A DNA stretch of 64,000 nt from Norana najaformis (lineage: Eukaryota > Annelida > Clitellata > Crassiclitellata > Hormogastridae): the NCBI GenBank assembly GCA_964023275.1, contig OZ029923.1, positions 2,433,551-2,497,550 on the forward strand, in the 5' to 3' direction. The translations under genes were made by a program, and so were the position numbers. This document shows, piece after piece, positions 32,539-41,683 of this stretch; position 1 is the first letter of the stretch; every line of letters begins with the position of its first letter. The notes under the pieces are model-generated. The model made no database searches. It saw nothing but the letters and a program-made list of their open reading frames with translations, and was not told the origin of the DNA.

Positions 32539-33556
32539 CTGTGATGACGTTAATATAGATCTGACGAAAGAAAATTCCTTGTTACTGACAAACTCTAATG
32601 GCTACAACTAACCAAGTACAATAAGAGAGGCGCTCAGCGAGTCCACGTTGGCAATTCTACAGACGAACAGACCAGCATCCGACGTTGTTACGTTATGAAT
32701 GACCAGATCACATCCATCCGTCTCATCAACTCTGTATCGCTGTTGAAATGGCTTCAGAACTCCCGCGAAGTTCTGATAGATGGGTGTATTGTTGTCAGCT
32801 TCCGTCTTCAACCATTCTACAGACGCACAGCCGTTCATACCCGACGAACATTTCAAAGTTGCCGACGCCTTGACGATAGCAAATAGGTTTTCAGGTCCTC
32901 TGATCTCTCCACTAGCACCTGCATGGATTAATCGCAAAGGTAATCGTAAACTCCATATTTCTTCTGCCGGCATATGCTAGTTAGTTTTGGGAACCAGCTT
33001 GTTCACGGTCGATGCATTTCTAATTATTCACTTGCGCATGCCCACTAGTTATATTTGCCTGCCTCACAGTCTTGTTGCTTACTTACTAACCTACTTACTT
33101 ACGTATTTACTTACCCACTGTAGTCTGATTCTGGTATATCTGACTTATCGGATTTCGATCGGGATTTTTCAGCAGATTATGATTTCAGTTGAAACGACCA
33201 TCAGTTAATACCCGGTGCAATGACATATTGGCGCTGTAGAGTTCATTGGCTTAGATTACTAACTTACTAACTTACTTACTAACTTACTTATTAACTTACT
33301 TACTAACTAACTAACTAACTAACTTGCTTGCTAAAAATAAAATAGGTGAGAAAGGCATACAGACATTACAGGGTCAGGTTCGATTCCTCGTCGTCGTCAT
33401 GTGTAATAACTCGCTTATTAAATAATGCTACAATTTATTTATTAAGAAGAGATTAACAGACTAACGTTCATTGATAAATACGATACTAAATAAGGTTAAA
33501 TAAGGCCTACCCACTGATGCGAGAAAAGCAAGCAGCGTAACCACGGTAAACGTCAT
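29119..33556 (-). CDS. Receptor C: signal peptide, two Ig domains, membrane helix, short tail
   Basis: Predicted exons on the minus strand: 33511-33556, 32613-32918, 31281-31640, 29119-29261. All junctions are phase 1; total 855 nt, 284 residues. Residues 1-15 start a signal peptide ([15 protein letters not shown]). Residues 16-117 are a V-like domain (LKC...VEW...GCDLVIHNV...AGLFVC), 118-237 a C2-like domain (YRCSLTYSG...MIW...FRCVT...RCETT), and 238-284 a stalk with NVT, one helix ([21 protein letters not shown]) and a tail ending GIDCFD. There is no I-like third domain. The C2 exon is about 8 codons longer after the CET motif than in A and D and ends exactly at the tail of a retroposon, so its donor site looks recruited. 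V and C2 are closer to those of D than to A or B. Confidence 0.75.
29420..29640. repeat. (GACA)n array in intron 3 of receptor C
   Basis: GACAGACA units with CACAGA variants. The VSVC- and TDRQ-repeat open frames on both strands are composition artefacts; the long minus-strand frame at 29119-29640 is simply the membrane exon read back through this array. Confidence 0.95.
29695..29865. repeat. Degenerate (AGATT)n repeat
   Basis: Pentanucleotide-like AGATT/AGCTT units, clearest at 29825-29855. Similar TAATC runs occur near 44070. Confidence 0.7.
29985..30150. repeat. AATTAGCTCC/ATGCAAATTTGC minisatellite, copy 2
   Basis: Counterpart of 20455-20680, with longer period (TTGTATGCAATTAGGTCGTT twice). 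It marks the duplication edge. Confidence 0.75.
30190..30505. repeat. Inverted pair of LINE family 1 ends, tails outward
   Basis: 30190-30340 is the LINE 3' end on the minus strand and 30375-30505 the same end on the plus strand, with about 35 bp between them. The (GATTAC)n tails lie at the outer edges. Confidence 0.75.
30506..31110 (+). pseudogene. L2-like LINE end with an internal (TCTC)n expansion
   Basis: The start reads a LINE C-terminal block ([19 protein letters not shown], then [14 protein letters not shown]). At 30672-30985 it is replaced by TCTC/TTTG simple repeats, then resumes with CCGCAAGCGTTTGAAGACC and ends in (ATTACA)n. Frames crossing the repeat are artefacts. Confidence 0.7.
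31130..31280 (+). mobile_element. L2-type retroposon tail abutting the receptor C C2 exon
   Basis: Contains TTAAAAGGCGCTATATAAAC and then a TTACAATTAC tail that stops at 31280. On the minus strand the tail supplies the donor (GTAATTGTAA) used by the receptor C exon ending at 31281. Confidence 0.65.
31700..32095 (+). pseudogene. Non-LTR LINE protein C-terminus in intron 2 of receptor C and exon edge
   Basis: The plus-strand frame carries [20 protein letters not shown], then [14 protein letters not shown], then [13 protein letters not shown] and [10 protein letters not shown], a pattern typical of the C-terminal end of RTE/jockey-type LINE proteins. It is short, 5' truncated and antisense to receptor C. 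Confidence 0.75.
32255..32545. repeat. Retroposon tail plus (GAT)n array in intron 2 of receptor C
   Basis: 32255-32310 has the CGGCGCTATAGAAGTTTT end with an AATAATAA tail. 32345-32545 is a GAT/GAC trinucleotide array that yields poly-Met frames. Confidence 0.85.
32919..33510 (-). repeat. Intron 1 of receptor C with (TTAC)n runs
   Basis: 33070-33112 and 33255-33335 are TTAC/TAAC tetranucleotide runs; the second follows a GGCGCTGTAGAGTTCATTGG retroposon end near 33222. A box B-like GGTTCGATTCC is at 33378-33388 without a convincing tRNA around it. Confidence 0.65.
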
Positions 33557-34229
33557 TTTTGCAAAAGTCAAATTTTAAAAGAACACAGAGAGACATCCAC
33601 ATAAAACGTGAAACCGTTAACCCGCGAATTCGAGAAACATAAATATTGCCTTAGAGTTTTAAAGCTACGAATTCTAGGCGTCTATCTCCACGTGGCATGT
33701 TGTTGATTGTTTAACTTTCTGCCTATGATTGTCAGCGCTCAGTCAAGTTGCACCGTCTGACAGACAAATGCGTTTGCGTCAGTGCTATGTGCAGCTATTT
33801 TGCGCTGCTGATTCGTCGTTTAATTTTTCTATTGTGTGTCATCTTCACCAGGATCTTCGCCTTGTGTTTACAGTCACATGCCCTGCATCTTATATAAGCT
33901 ACATCATGGTTCTAAAATCGTTTCCAACTTATTTTGAACGCCGTACTAGGTCAGAAGATAATTACCGTGGAGGATCCGCCCGCATAAAATCTCCTAGGCT
34001 TATTCTCTGTAGCTGGCCCCTTCCATATGGAGAATATTGCCGTATAATTGTTTAAATTGCATATTGCCGTATGATTGTTTAAATTACAATTGTTTAAATT
34101 GTGTACCTGTTTGAACACAGGCTCCGTTACTTGCTTTTGTTTTTTCAATTTGGAACAAGTTTGAGTGGCATTTTCTAGTGGTTCTAAACAATATCGGGTA
34201 AGCTAGCCCTCAGAGCGACTCATAGTATT
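33557..34229. other. Upstream region of receptor C, unassigned
   Basis: No TATA box is evident near the ATG at 33556. No other gene is recognised. A short direct repeat of CGTATAATTGTTTAAATT occurs twice near 34040-34085. Confidence 0.35.
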
Positions 34230-34440
34230 AAAAACAAAATCGGTAGGAAGTGTCAGATTCCGTTCCAGGTCAAGATCCCAAGGTCAGGCAGACAGGCAGG
34301 CAAAAGAGTGTTTTAAGTTTTGAGCGAAACACCTTTGCGGAGATTGCAAGAGGTGAAGTGTCGGTGAGTTCGTAGGATGGGTCAGAAGTGTTGTAATTCT
34401 GCCGGCAGTTCATTCTGTTAAATATAGTCACTCATGTGCG
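34230..34440 (-). mobile_element. LINE family 1 fragment
   Basis: Minus-orientation block with TCCAGGTCAAGATCCCAAGG, GTTTTGAGCGAAACACC and GAGTTCGTAGGATGGGTCAG, matching 43160-43400 and 58905-59120. The terminal tail is missing. Confidence 0.6.
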
Positions 34441-34619
34441 ACCGGTATGCGAACTCTTGCTCGGTAACCCCAGACGAAAGAGCTAACTAGGCTGTATTAT
34501 GACTCACTTAGGTTGGCTTACGGCCATCAAAGAGCTCTGTAGCAATGTCAGTCGAGTCAACAATGAGTCACGTTCTGCAGCTCGTTGCTAATTGCTAGTC
34601 CAGCACTACCTTGATCCGA

Positions 34620-34760
34620 GTCTTGCAGGCAGACAGTCAGTCTTGACACAGAACCGAACCCTTTTGCCTATCGATTTTGTTTTGACAGCGCCTGTGAATA
34701 AGCGGGTCCCCGTGACTTAGCTTTCGGTGGGCGCTGTAGAAATCTCGAGATTATAATTAC
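34620..34760 (+). mobile_element. LINE family 1, 3' end
   Basis: GAACCCTTTTGCCTATCGAT, AGCGCCTGTGAATAAGCG and GGGCGCTGTAGAAATCTCG followed by a short ATTATAATTAC tail. Confidence 0.7.
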
Positions 34761-34859
34761 CACCGCATACCCCAATTCCAAGCAGATTCATTCTCCATTT
34801 AGACTGTCCTGAAACTACGCCTAGGTCCCCCAGTTTATAACCAGCTTTTTCGTGATTTT

Positions 34860-35000
34860 GAGGCGCTGCCCGGTAGCATGCTTCGTCTGTATTCCAACGA
34901 TTGCGAGTTCGAGCCGCACGAGCACACTCCATGTAACGACCCTTGGCAAGTTGCTAGTGTAAACTTGTTTCTGTCACCAAGCAGAATTCAGTATACAGCA
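34860..35000 (+). mobile_element. tRNA-derived SINE head and core
   Basis: Box B GAGTTCGAGCC at about 34908-34918 within a tRNA-like segment, followed by CCTTGGCAAGTTGCTAGTG and TTGTTTCTGTCACC, the same core as at 18565 and 28290. Confidence 0.5.
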
Positions 35001-35275
35001 GTCCTGTAAGGGAGCCTTGAGCGGAGGCATGGATATGAAGCTTTAGCGACTTCATTTTACTCAGCCTCGGCATACTAGAGCGGGTGGCCAGTCCTCTCCC
35101 TCGCCGCCTGATCTTTCCAATGACAGTGTATGTTACGTGTACACATTATAGTTAACTAGAAGGTGCAAGTGGAGATGGAGCCTCGATTCATATTTCTGCC
35201 CTGGTGGGGATTTGAACCTCGGATCTAACATCATACAGTCCAGCATGCTAACCACTACACTATCATGCACCGTGC
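35001..35275 (-). mobile_element. tRNA-derived SINE, minus strand
   Basis: Reverse-complement reading gives a head GGTGCATGATAGTGTAGTGG, an anticodon region and box B GGTTCAAATCC (35207-35217), then a body with CATTGGAAAGATCAGGCGGC and GAGGGAGAGG shared with 7235-7285. The acceptor stem is poor, so a functional tRNA is unlikely. Confidence 0.65.
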
Positions 35276-36245
35276 AATTGATAAGCAAGTACAAATGTAA
35301 TAAACAATCGGGAAATAACAAAAATTCACCAGAAATACTGAAGAAATACTGATGACTAAGAAACAAAAATATGTCAAAGATTTTGTATCAATATGGCCTT
35401 CATTACTTGCCCCATCTCCTAAACTGTAAACTACTTGATCCGCCATAGCCTAGATCTGCCAGATAGCCATGTTTCAGGGCTTTCAAAACAGCCGCTATAT
35501 AAGTGACCAGCTGAAAAGCTGAAAAAAAATATATGCTACAAATATTCTAAAATCAGCTTAGGTTCCGGTCTTCAGTTAATGGTGGCTATAACTGCAGGGC
35601 AAAGTAAACTCAGTTTTAGATGGTACTTTCTTAGGGGGCAGTATTTCCTTTAGTGGACAGTATTTTCTTACTGGCCACAATGCTCAATAATGAAATACAA
35701 ATGTTGGAAGGTGCAAGATTCAGGTTCTGACTATGTCTACGTGTAACTGCCGCCCTATTTACAAATCTTGCTGTGGTGTTATGGTTTGCGCTGATGCGCA
35801 GGACACAGCAAAACGCTACAAAACAAAACCGCATTTATTTCGTCAACATTTTTCTTCAAAACTACAGATGTTTTGTCGAGATTGCATGCTCATACCGGCA
35901 TAAGGAGTGTAATCAAATAATGGCCTGATTAAATATACCAGTTCCACATTCATAAACATGTAATCATCTGCAGTAAACATTGCTAAACACTAACAGTAAT
36001 AGATTATAACTGGAACTGTACAATACATGATCCTTCAACAACCACTGTAGCTAAGGCGAGAGAAACTGCTTTACAAAGGCACTCAAACAAGAACAAAACT
36101 GTTTAAAATACACTGGTTTAGATCATACACTGGTTCAGATCTGGTCCCAATTTCAGGAATCAATAGAAAACATTATAAAAATTGCATTATTACAAACATT
36201 TGTACCGCGCAAAGTCCGAAAGAAAAGTGAATCTGAGGCATGTTT
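35276..36245. repeat. Spacer with dispersed repeat E and SINE tail
   Basis: 35470-35520 has a GCCGCTATATAAGTGACCAG tail. 35590-35810 (CAAGATTCAGGTTCTGACTA; CTATTTACAAATCTTGCTGT) matches 39220-39395. The rest, 35820-36245, holds nothing recognised. Confidence 0.55.
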
Positions 36246-36249
36246 AGTT

Positions 36250-36620
36250 ATACGCCAGATGAAATGCAACAGAAGTTTGAAAGCCAGTGAGAAACAGAGA
36301 TTTCTGAGCCTTTCCTTGAAGGAAGGATATTAGTTTGAGCATTGGAGAAACATTGGCAGATGGTTCCAATCCTTGGGGTCAACAGCATGGGATGCACGAA
36401 AGCCCATAGCAGCTCTACATCGTGTCTTAACCAAGAGACTCGCACCCAAAGATTGCAGGCTGCAGGAAGGAATGTAATTAGAGACTAGTGGTTGGAGGTA
36501 GGTAAGAGTGGTCATGGTATGGATTTTATAGGTTACTTTAAATCTGATTCTGAATTCTGCAGTAAGCCAGCACAGCTGACAGATTATGATTCCTATTACT
36601 GTGGTTCAAGAGTTTGTACA
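36250..36620 (-). pseudogene. L2/CR1-like LINE protein C-terminus
   Basis: Minus-strand frame reading GFRASHAVDPKDWNHLPMF then frame-shifted SFKERLRNLCFSLAF, a common L2/CR1 ending. It is interrupted and 5' truncated. Confidence 0.65.
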
Positions 36621-36826
36621 CCGAGGTGCACGCAGCACCATGGAAGCCGGGGAATTTTGATTCCTGATTCCTCAAGAAAAAACAGCATGGAAGAAACTTG
36701 CGCTGCTCTGAAGTTAGAAACAACAGCATCAAAATAACATGAGAGTGTTTGCAAACACTTGGTGCCTTTCCGAGATTCTTATAATGCAATATATAAAATC
36801 CAGCTACAGATGAATATAAACACATA

Positions 36827-38364
36827 CAGTGGTGTGCAAAAGTTTTGAATCACCTGCCAATTTTTGCAATTCTTTGATTCACTGCTCTGTATTGAGGTAA
36901 ATAATGTTGCGGTAATAATATGGTTATGAAATAATTGTTGTCATATAGTTTGTTTACCATTTCGTAACTTTATTTCTTTGAAAAAACATGACAATAAATT
37001 TTTACCACATGGTGGATAGGCCGATATGAAAAAAGTCAAAAAACCGGCCCATGCCTCTTCTGTGTATAGTACACGTGCATGTGTTGAGATGAAATAACGA
37101 GCATTTCTCTGCGATCGTAAGCCTTCTCTATCATGTTATGGCCTTGAAAAAGGCCGATTTTATGTGTCAATGATGGATCAGTACTTGATGGGCCAGCCCT
37201 TGCTCTTTACCATTTGTCTGCAGCGTGTCGGCATTGAGTGGACCAGCTTGACGAGGTGGTCATGGGTTACGACACGGTTCCAGACGGCAATGAGCGACTC
37301 GATCAGCTGGCGCTTGGTGGTCGGATGTCTCTTGGATATTTCCAAGGCTACTTTGTGCCAGAGATTCTCAATCGGATTCAGATCCGGTGATTGGGCGGGC
37401 CAGACCAGCGTTCTGATGTTGTTCTGGTGCTTCCACTTGGTGACAATTTTGGCATGATGGCATGGCGCATTGTCATCCTGAAACAAGAACTGACGCGGGA
37501 ACAGCTGCTGAGCTGATGGCAACATGCACTTCTGCAGTAGTTCGATGTACTTGGTTGCGTTGACCGTTCCATCGACAATATGCAGACGCCCGACGCCACT
37601 GCAGCCATGCAGCCCCAGACCATGATCTTCAGGGGATGCTTCACCGTCAGGTTCAGGCACTCTGGCTTGAATTCTTCTCCAGGAAACTTTCTCACATACG
37701 TGTGTCCTTGGTTGCCAAACAAGCAGAAGGTGCTTTCTTCGCTGAAAAGCACCTTCTCCACATCTTACAACTCCAGCTGGAGTACCGTCGTGCCCACAGG
37801 ATTCGGTTGCGCCTCTGGACGTCGGTCATCAGAGGCTTCCCCCGTGCCTTGCATCCCCTCAGACCGAACTGCAGGCACCGGTGACGCACTGTTGATGAGC
37901 TGACAGCGACGTTGCACTTCTCCCACCACTCACATAGCAGTTCAGGTGACGACATCTTGCGGTTGGCAAGAGATATGCGGCGAAGTGCGCGGTCCTGGCG
38001 TGACGTCGACACGCGTGGGCGACCGGTGCGAACCCTGTCGACCACTGACCCCGTCTCCTTAATCTTCTTCAGAATCTGGACAACCGCACTCTGACTGCAG
38101 CCGATTCTTCTGGCGATCTGGCGGCTCGAAAAGCCCTCTTGGTCCATCACGGACACACGAACTCGCTGCTCCATTGTGAGGTTCGGACCCTTCTTCATGG
38201 TGCCGTTCAAGTCCCAAACTGTCGATGATACCCAGAATCCCACGTTTATTTATAGCCGTTTCACGCGCACAAGCTGTCTCCTACGTGATTGGTTGACAAA
38301 ATAAACCTTGTGATTGGTCAGCTTAAGGAGCAGTGATTGGTTAATCTCGATCCAACTTCAACGC
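36827..38364 (-). mobile_element. Tc1/mariner-type transposon, one end lost
   Basis: The left end starts CAGTGGTGTGCAAAAGTTTT after TA, a typical Tc1-like terminus. The transposase remnant runs on the minus strand. No matching inverted repeat is visible at the right end. The unit is bounded by a 21-bp imperfect direct repeat (36806-36826 and 38365-38385, one mismatch). Upstream of the transposase, three GTGATTGGT motifs lie at 38285-38340. Confidence 0.75.
37178..38198 (-). pseudogene. Tc1-like transposase with frameshifts
   Basis: From the ATG at 38198 (MKKGPNLTMEQR) the frame reads an N-terminal HTH (SSRQIARRIGCSQSAVVQIL), a GRPR box and a second HTH. Near 37750 it shifts into FSEESTFCLFGNQG (first catalytic-region block), and near 37600 it shifts again into the QDNAPCHH and PAQSPDLNPIENLW blocks, which carry the second Asp and the Glu of a DD34E-type site. 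At least two frameshifts disable it. The family moves by cut-and-paste into TA sites. Confidence 0.92.
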
Positions 38365-38385
38365 ACAGATGAATATAAATACATA

Positions 38386-40139
38386 GCTAACGACATTTAA
38401 ACATGACTTTAAATCAGGGGCAGATTCAGGTGGTGTAACCGATGTAAACCAACCATGAAAACCAGCCACACTGACTTTTCTGATTCGTTTATCTCTGTGC
38501 CCCAGATCTTATTGTCATTTTCATACACCCCAAATTCAAAGAAAGAATCTGCCCCTGATAAAAACAACTACTGGAGTCAGCTATGGTTCTAACCTTCAGT
38601 GGATGCAAACAAAAAAGAGGCAAGATAGTTTGTGCAAAGTATAAACAAAGTCTCTTGAATCATCTGCTTCTAAACTTGGCGCAAAACAATTTCGAGTCCT
38701 CTTAACCGCACCACAATTCAACAATCCTAAAAACAGAAACAACTTCGAGTTACCCAAAACACTAGAATCTCGTCATAATATTTCATAGCTGTTTTAGCTA
38801 TGTGTGCCAATTTACAATGACTTGCGTTTTAACGTCATTTTGCTAAAGCTGAATTCAAAGTTCAAATTCAATATATCAGATCAAAAGTTTATGGGGTACT
38901 GATACAAGTAACAAGGAGTTTCCAGTGCACTCCACCAAAAACAACATTTATTTCACGCACTCTAACATGCACAAAATCAGTGAATTTAATCACAGTTGGG
39001 AATAACTTTCATACAAGTGTACAACAATTCCAGTGGCATTGTCGCATGTTGCTACACAGAAAACTATTCCCAATGACTTTCATAATTTCTTCTACATAAT
39101 GCAGGGCAAAGTAAAAACCCATTAATTTCAGACATTATTCCCTTACTGGCCACGATGCCCAATATTCGCAAATTCTCCACAAGAAAATATTCCCAAAACC
39201 TTCAAATCTACTCAACATAATGCAGTGCAAAGTAAAAACATATTAATTTCAGACTGTATTTACTTACTACCTGCAGTGTCCGACAATGAAACGCAAAATG
39301 TCAAACAGCACAAGATTCAGGTTCTGACTACCTCCACTAGTCCGTTGCTACCTTATTTACAAATCCAGTTGTGGTATTCGGGTTTGAACCGATACACGGA
39401 ATACAATGTATGCATCTAGCTATTTATTTAGCACCTTTTAAGAACCTCACAAATACGTACAATACTAGTACTATGCTTTGTGTAAATAACATAAAAAAGC
39501 TACAACATGGCATTTCTTTAGCACCACTTACGCCCACAGTGACTATCATCAATACGTAACACACAATTGTAATTGTAATCACAGATTTATACAGCACCTC
39601 TTCAAGGGAGACCCATCAGAGGCGCTCCTGGTCTGACAACACAAAACCAGGGTTGAACAGTAACAGAGTATCTTTCTTAAGCACCAATTACATTTACATT
39701 TCCTGTAATCAATCAATAAGTTGTTTAAAAACATCAACTCCCCCACTTTCCTCTTGATTACCAAAGCCCCCTGTGTCACACAATCTACACCCGGTATTTC
39801 CCAGCTCTATTCTTGCAAGGCACACAAAAGGCAAGTTTTCTAGCATACGGTTATACACTGAGCTTCTTTTACACAAATAATTACAATAATCAATTCTTAA
39901 AGTAACGTTTTCTAATACAAGGTTTAATCAAAAATTAGTTTAGATAATAATAACAATAATAATAAGACATTTTTACAGCACCATAGCACGGCCGAGACCA
40001 AAGAAAAGGGTGCTGTAAAAATATACGGGAAATTTGGGATCTCTTTGATTCCCAACAAAAGACGCATTGAGCCAAGACCAGATTTTGCAAATTTTCTGTA
40101 AAGTCTTGATACTCTCACTTTCCACTCTGGATCAGGATC
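38386..40139. other. Intergenic DNA with repeat E and L2-like tail
   Basis: 39100-39180 and 39220-39395 carry repeat E (two partial units sharing GCAAAGTAAAAAC and ATTAATTTCAGAC). 39555-39650 is a minus-strand L2-type end (TTGTAATTGTAATC, then AGCACCTCTTCAAGGG). Nothing else recognised. Confidence 0.5.
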
Positions 40140-40340
40140 AATTAATTTAGCCAGAGACCATTGGTGTCACGCTGCAGTCTGGTCAACCCAAGAGGTATAG
40201 CCATATTCCAGCATAGTAAAGATCCCATGTCTCACTGTGGAACGCAAAAGATGTGCTTATTTCCTACTCTTAGGCCCTTGAGCCAGCAGTGGACGAATCC
40301 CGAAGTCATGGACAAAGGCTGGTAAATCACAGAAAAAGCA
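40140..40340. repeat. Dispersed repeat F, copy 1
   Basis: Shares ATCCCATGTCTCAC and CTTAGGCCCTTGAGCCAGCA with 42535-42640 in the same orientation. The GGCCCTTGAGCCAGCAGTGG part also appears inverted near 28755. Probably a SINE body. Confidence 0.5.
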
Positions 40341-40599
40341 AGCCCAAATTGAGATTCTTAGCAAATCAGATCTTTAAAAAAAGAACAGACCTTTAAAATT
40401 CTTCAAAAATGAATTAACAAAATAAGCAATTGACAGAAACTGAAATTATGAACACAAAACTTAAGTTACACAAAAAAAAAGTCATAGTATTCGAACAGGC
40501 CACATCAGCAAGGCCAGGTCCTTATAGCTTGAGGCCAAAAGCACGTAATTATACTTACAATTCAAGGAGTCCAAAAACTCACACCTCACCTCATGAACA

Positions 40600-40800
40600 A
40601 GGCCAGAGACATGCCAAGGTCAAATTGTTGAGGACTCTGTCCTTAAACACCATCTAGAATCCCAAGCTCTTAAGGACCCTGTCCTTCAAATCTATCTCCA
40701 AGCCCAAGCTCTTGAGGACTTTGTCCCTGAACAACATCTAGAATCCCAAGCTCTTGAGGACTCTGTCCTTTGATGCTTTCTCCAAGCCCGAGCTCTAGAG
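40600..40800. repeat. 42-bp minisatellite
   Basis: Units contain AAGCTCTTGAGGACTCTGTC followed alternately by an AACACCATCTAGAATCCC-type and a TCTATCTCCAAGCCC-type segment, giving an 84-bp higher-order period. Confidence 0.75.
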
Positions 40801-40900
40801 CACAAGCCCTTGGGTGCCTATTCCTCGCTAAGGAACAACCAAAGAGAATCAGAAAAATGAAAATACCCTTCTTCGTAAACTTCTGCTTCGACCCGCTCAT
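40670..40900 (-). CDS. Hypothetical small protein with signal-like start and 14-residue repeats
   Basis: From ATG at 40900 the frame opens with a basic start and a hydrophobic stretch (GIFIFLILFGCSLA), then repeats of 14 residues: LGLGESIKGQSPQE, LGILDVVQGQSPQE and LGLGDRFEGQGP. The repeat is 42 bp and continues beyond the stop at 40670 to about 40600 as a fourth, stop-containing unit. Signal-like start plus in-frame repeats could be a small secreted protein, but a minisatellite that happens to be open is equally possible. It lies downstream of receptor D on the same strand. Not recognised; no function assigned. Confidence 0.25.
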   Translation of the reverse strand: MSGSKQKFTKKGIFIFLILFGCSLARNRHPRACALELGLGESIKGQSPQELGILDVVQGQSPQELGLGDRFEGQGP

Positions 40901-41277
40901 ACGAGATTTTCTCCTGCGTCAGGCCAACCGTGACCATAATCTCAAACTTTCTAAATTTCTTCTTGCTCATGAGCATTGCAAAAAATCAGACAAGAAATTC
41001 AGAACCACAACAGAACAAAAAATCCAGTAACAAAAGAACCAGTGAACCTTTGTGCCTACACCGAACACTGGATTCATTCGTATGTACAAAAATATCAAAT
41101 TATAATCAACTGCATATACAAATCTAACAAAGAGCGCCATATTTGCAGGAATATATTGCAACATACAGACTCTTAAGAATGAACTATCACTTCAGGATAA
41201 GACAATATACAAGAGTGGTTCCTATTTAAGACATGAGCATCAACAAATGTACATGCTTATGAAGCGGAAACAACAAT

Positions 41278-41388
41278 TCAAGCCGTGGTTACATCGGCGT
41301 ACACAGACTCCTGTGGAACGTTATTATTCGTGGTAGCAATATGACGTGGAGCATTTTCCCTTGCAAGCTCAGCATAAGTTACTTCCTC
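41278..41388 (-). CDS. Receptor D last exon carrying both ITIMs
   Basis: After acceptor TTTTTCTAG the exon reads [16 protein letters not shown], a linker, then [13 protein letters not shown] and a stop at 41278-41280. It is 36 codons, too short to stand out alone, and is supported by the acceptor, by frame continuity with the preceding exon and by the two tyrosine motifs 25 residues apart, the usual ITIM spacing. Confidence 0.75.
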   Translation of the reverse strand, partial: EEVTYAELARENAPRHIATTNNNVPQESVYADVTTA

Positions 41389-41591
41389 CTAGAAAAACAG
41401 ACATACAGAAACATTATGTTAAACCGTAGCTAATCTAATCCAACAGTATCTAAATCAAACTTTTATCTAATCCCATTCTGATGTAAACATCCATACAGCA
41501 TACACACCTTCACACATACACACATCCATACATACAGACCAACAAATACATAATACATGTATGCATACATACATAATACACACACAGACAC

Positions 41592-41683
<92 letters not shown>

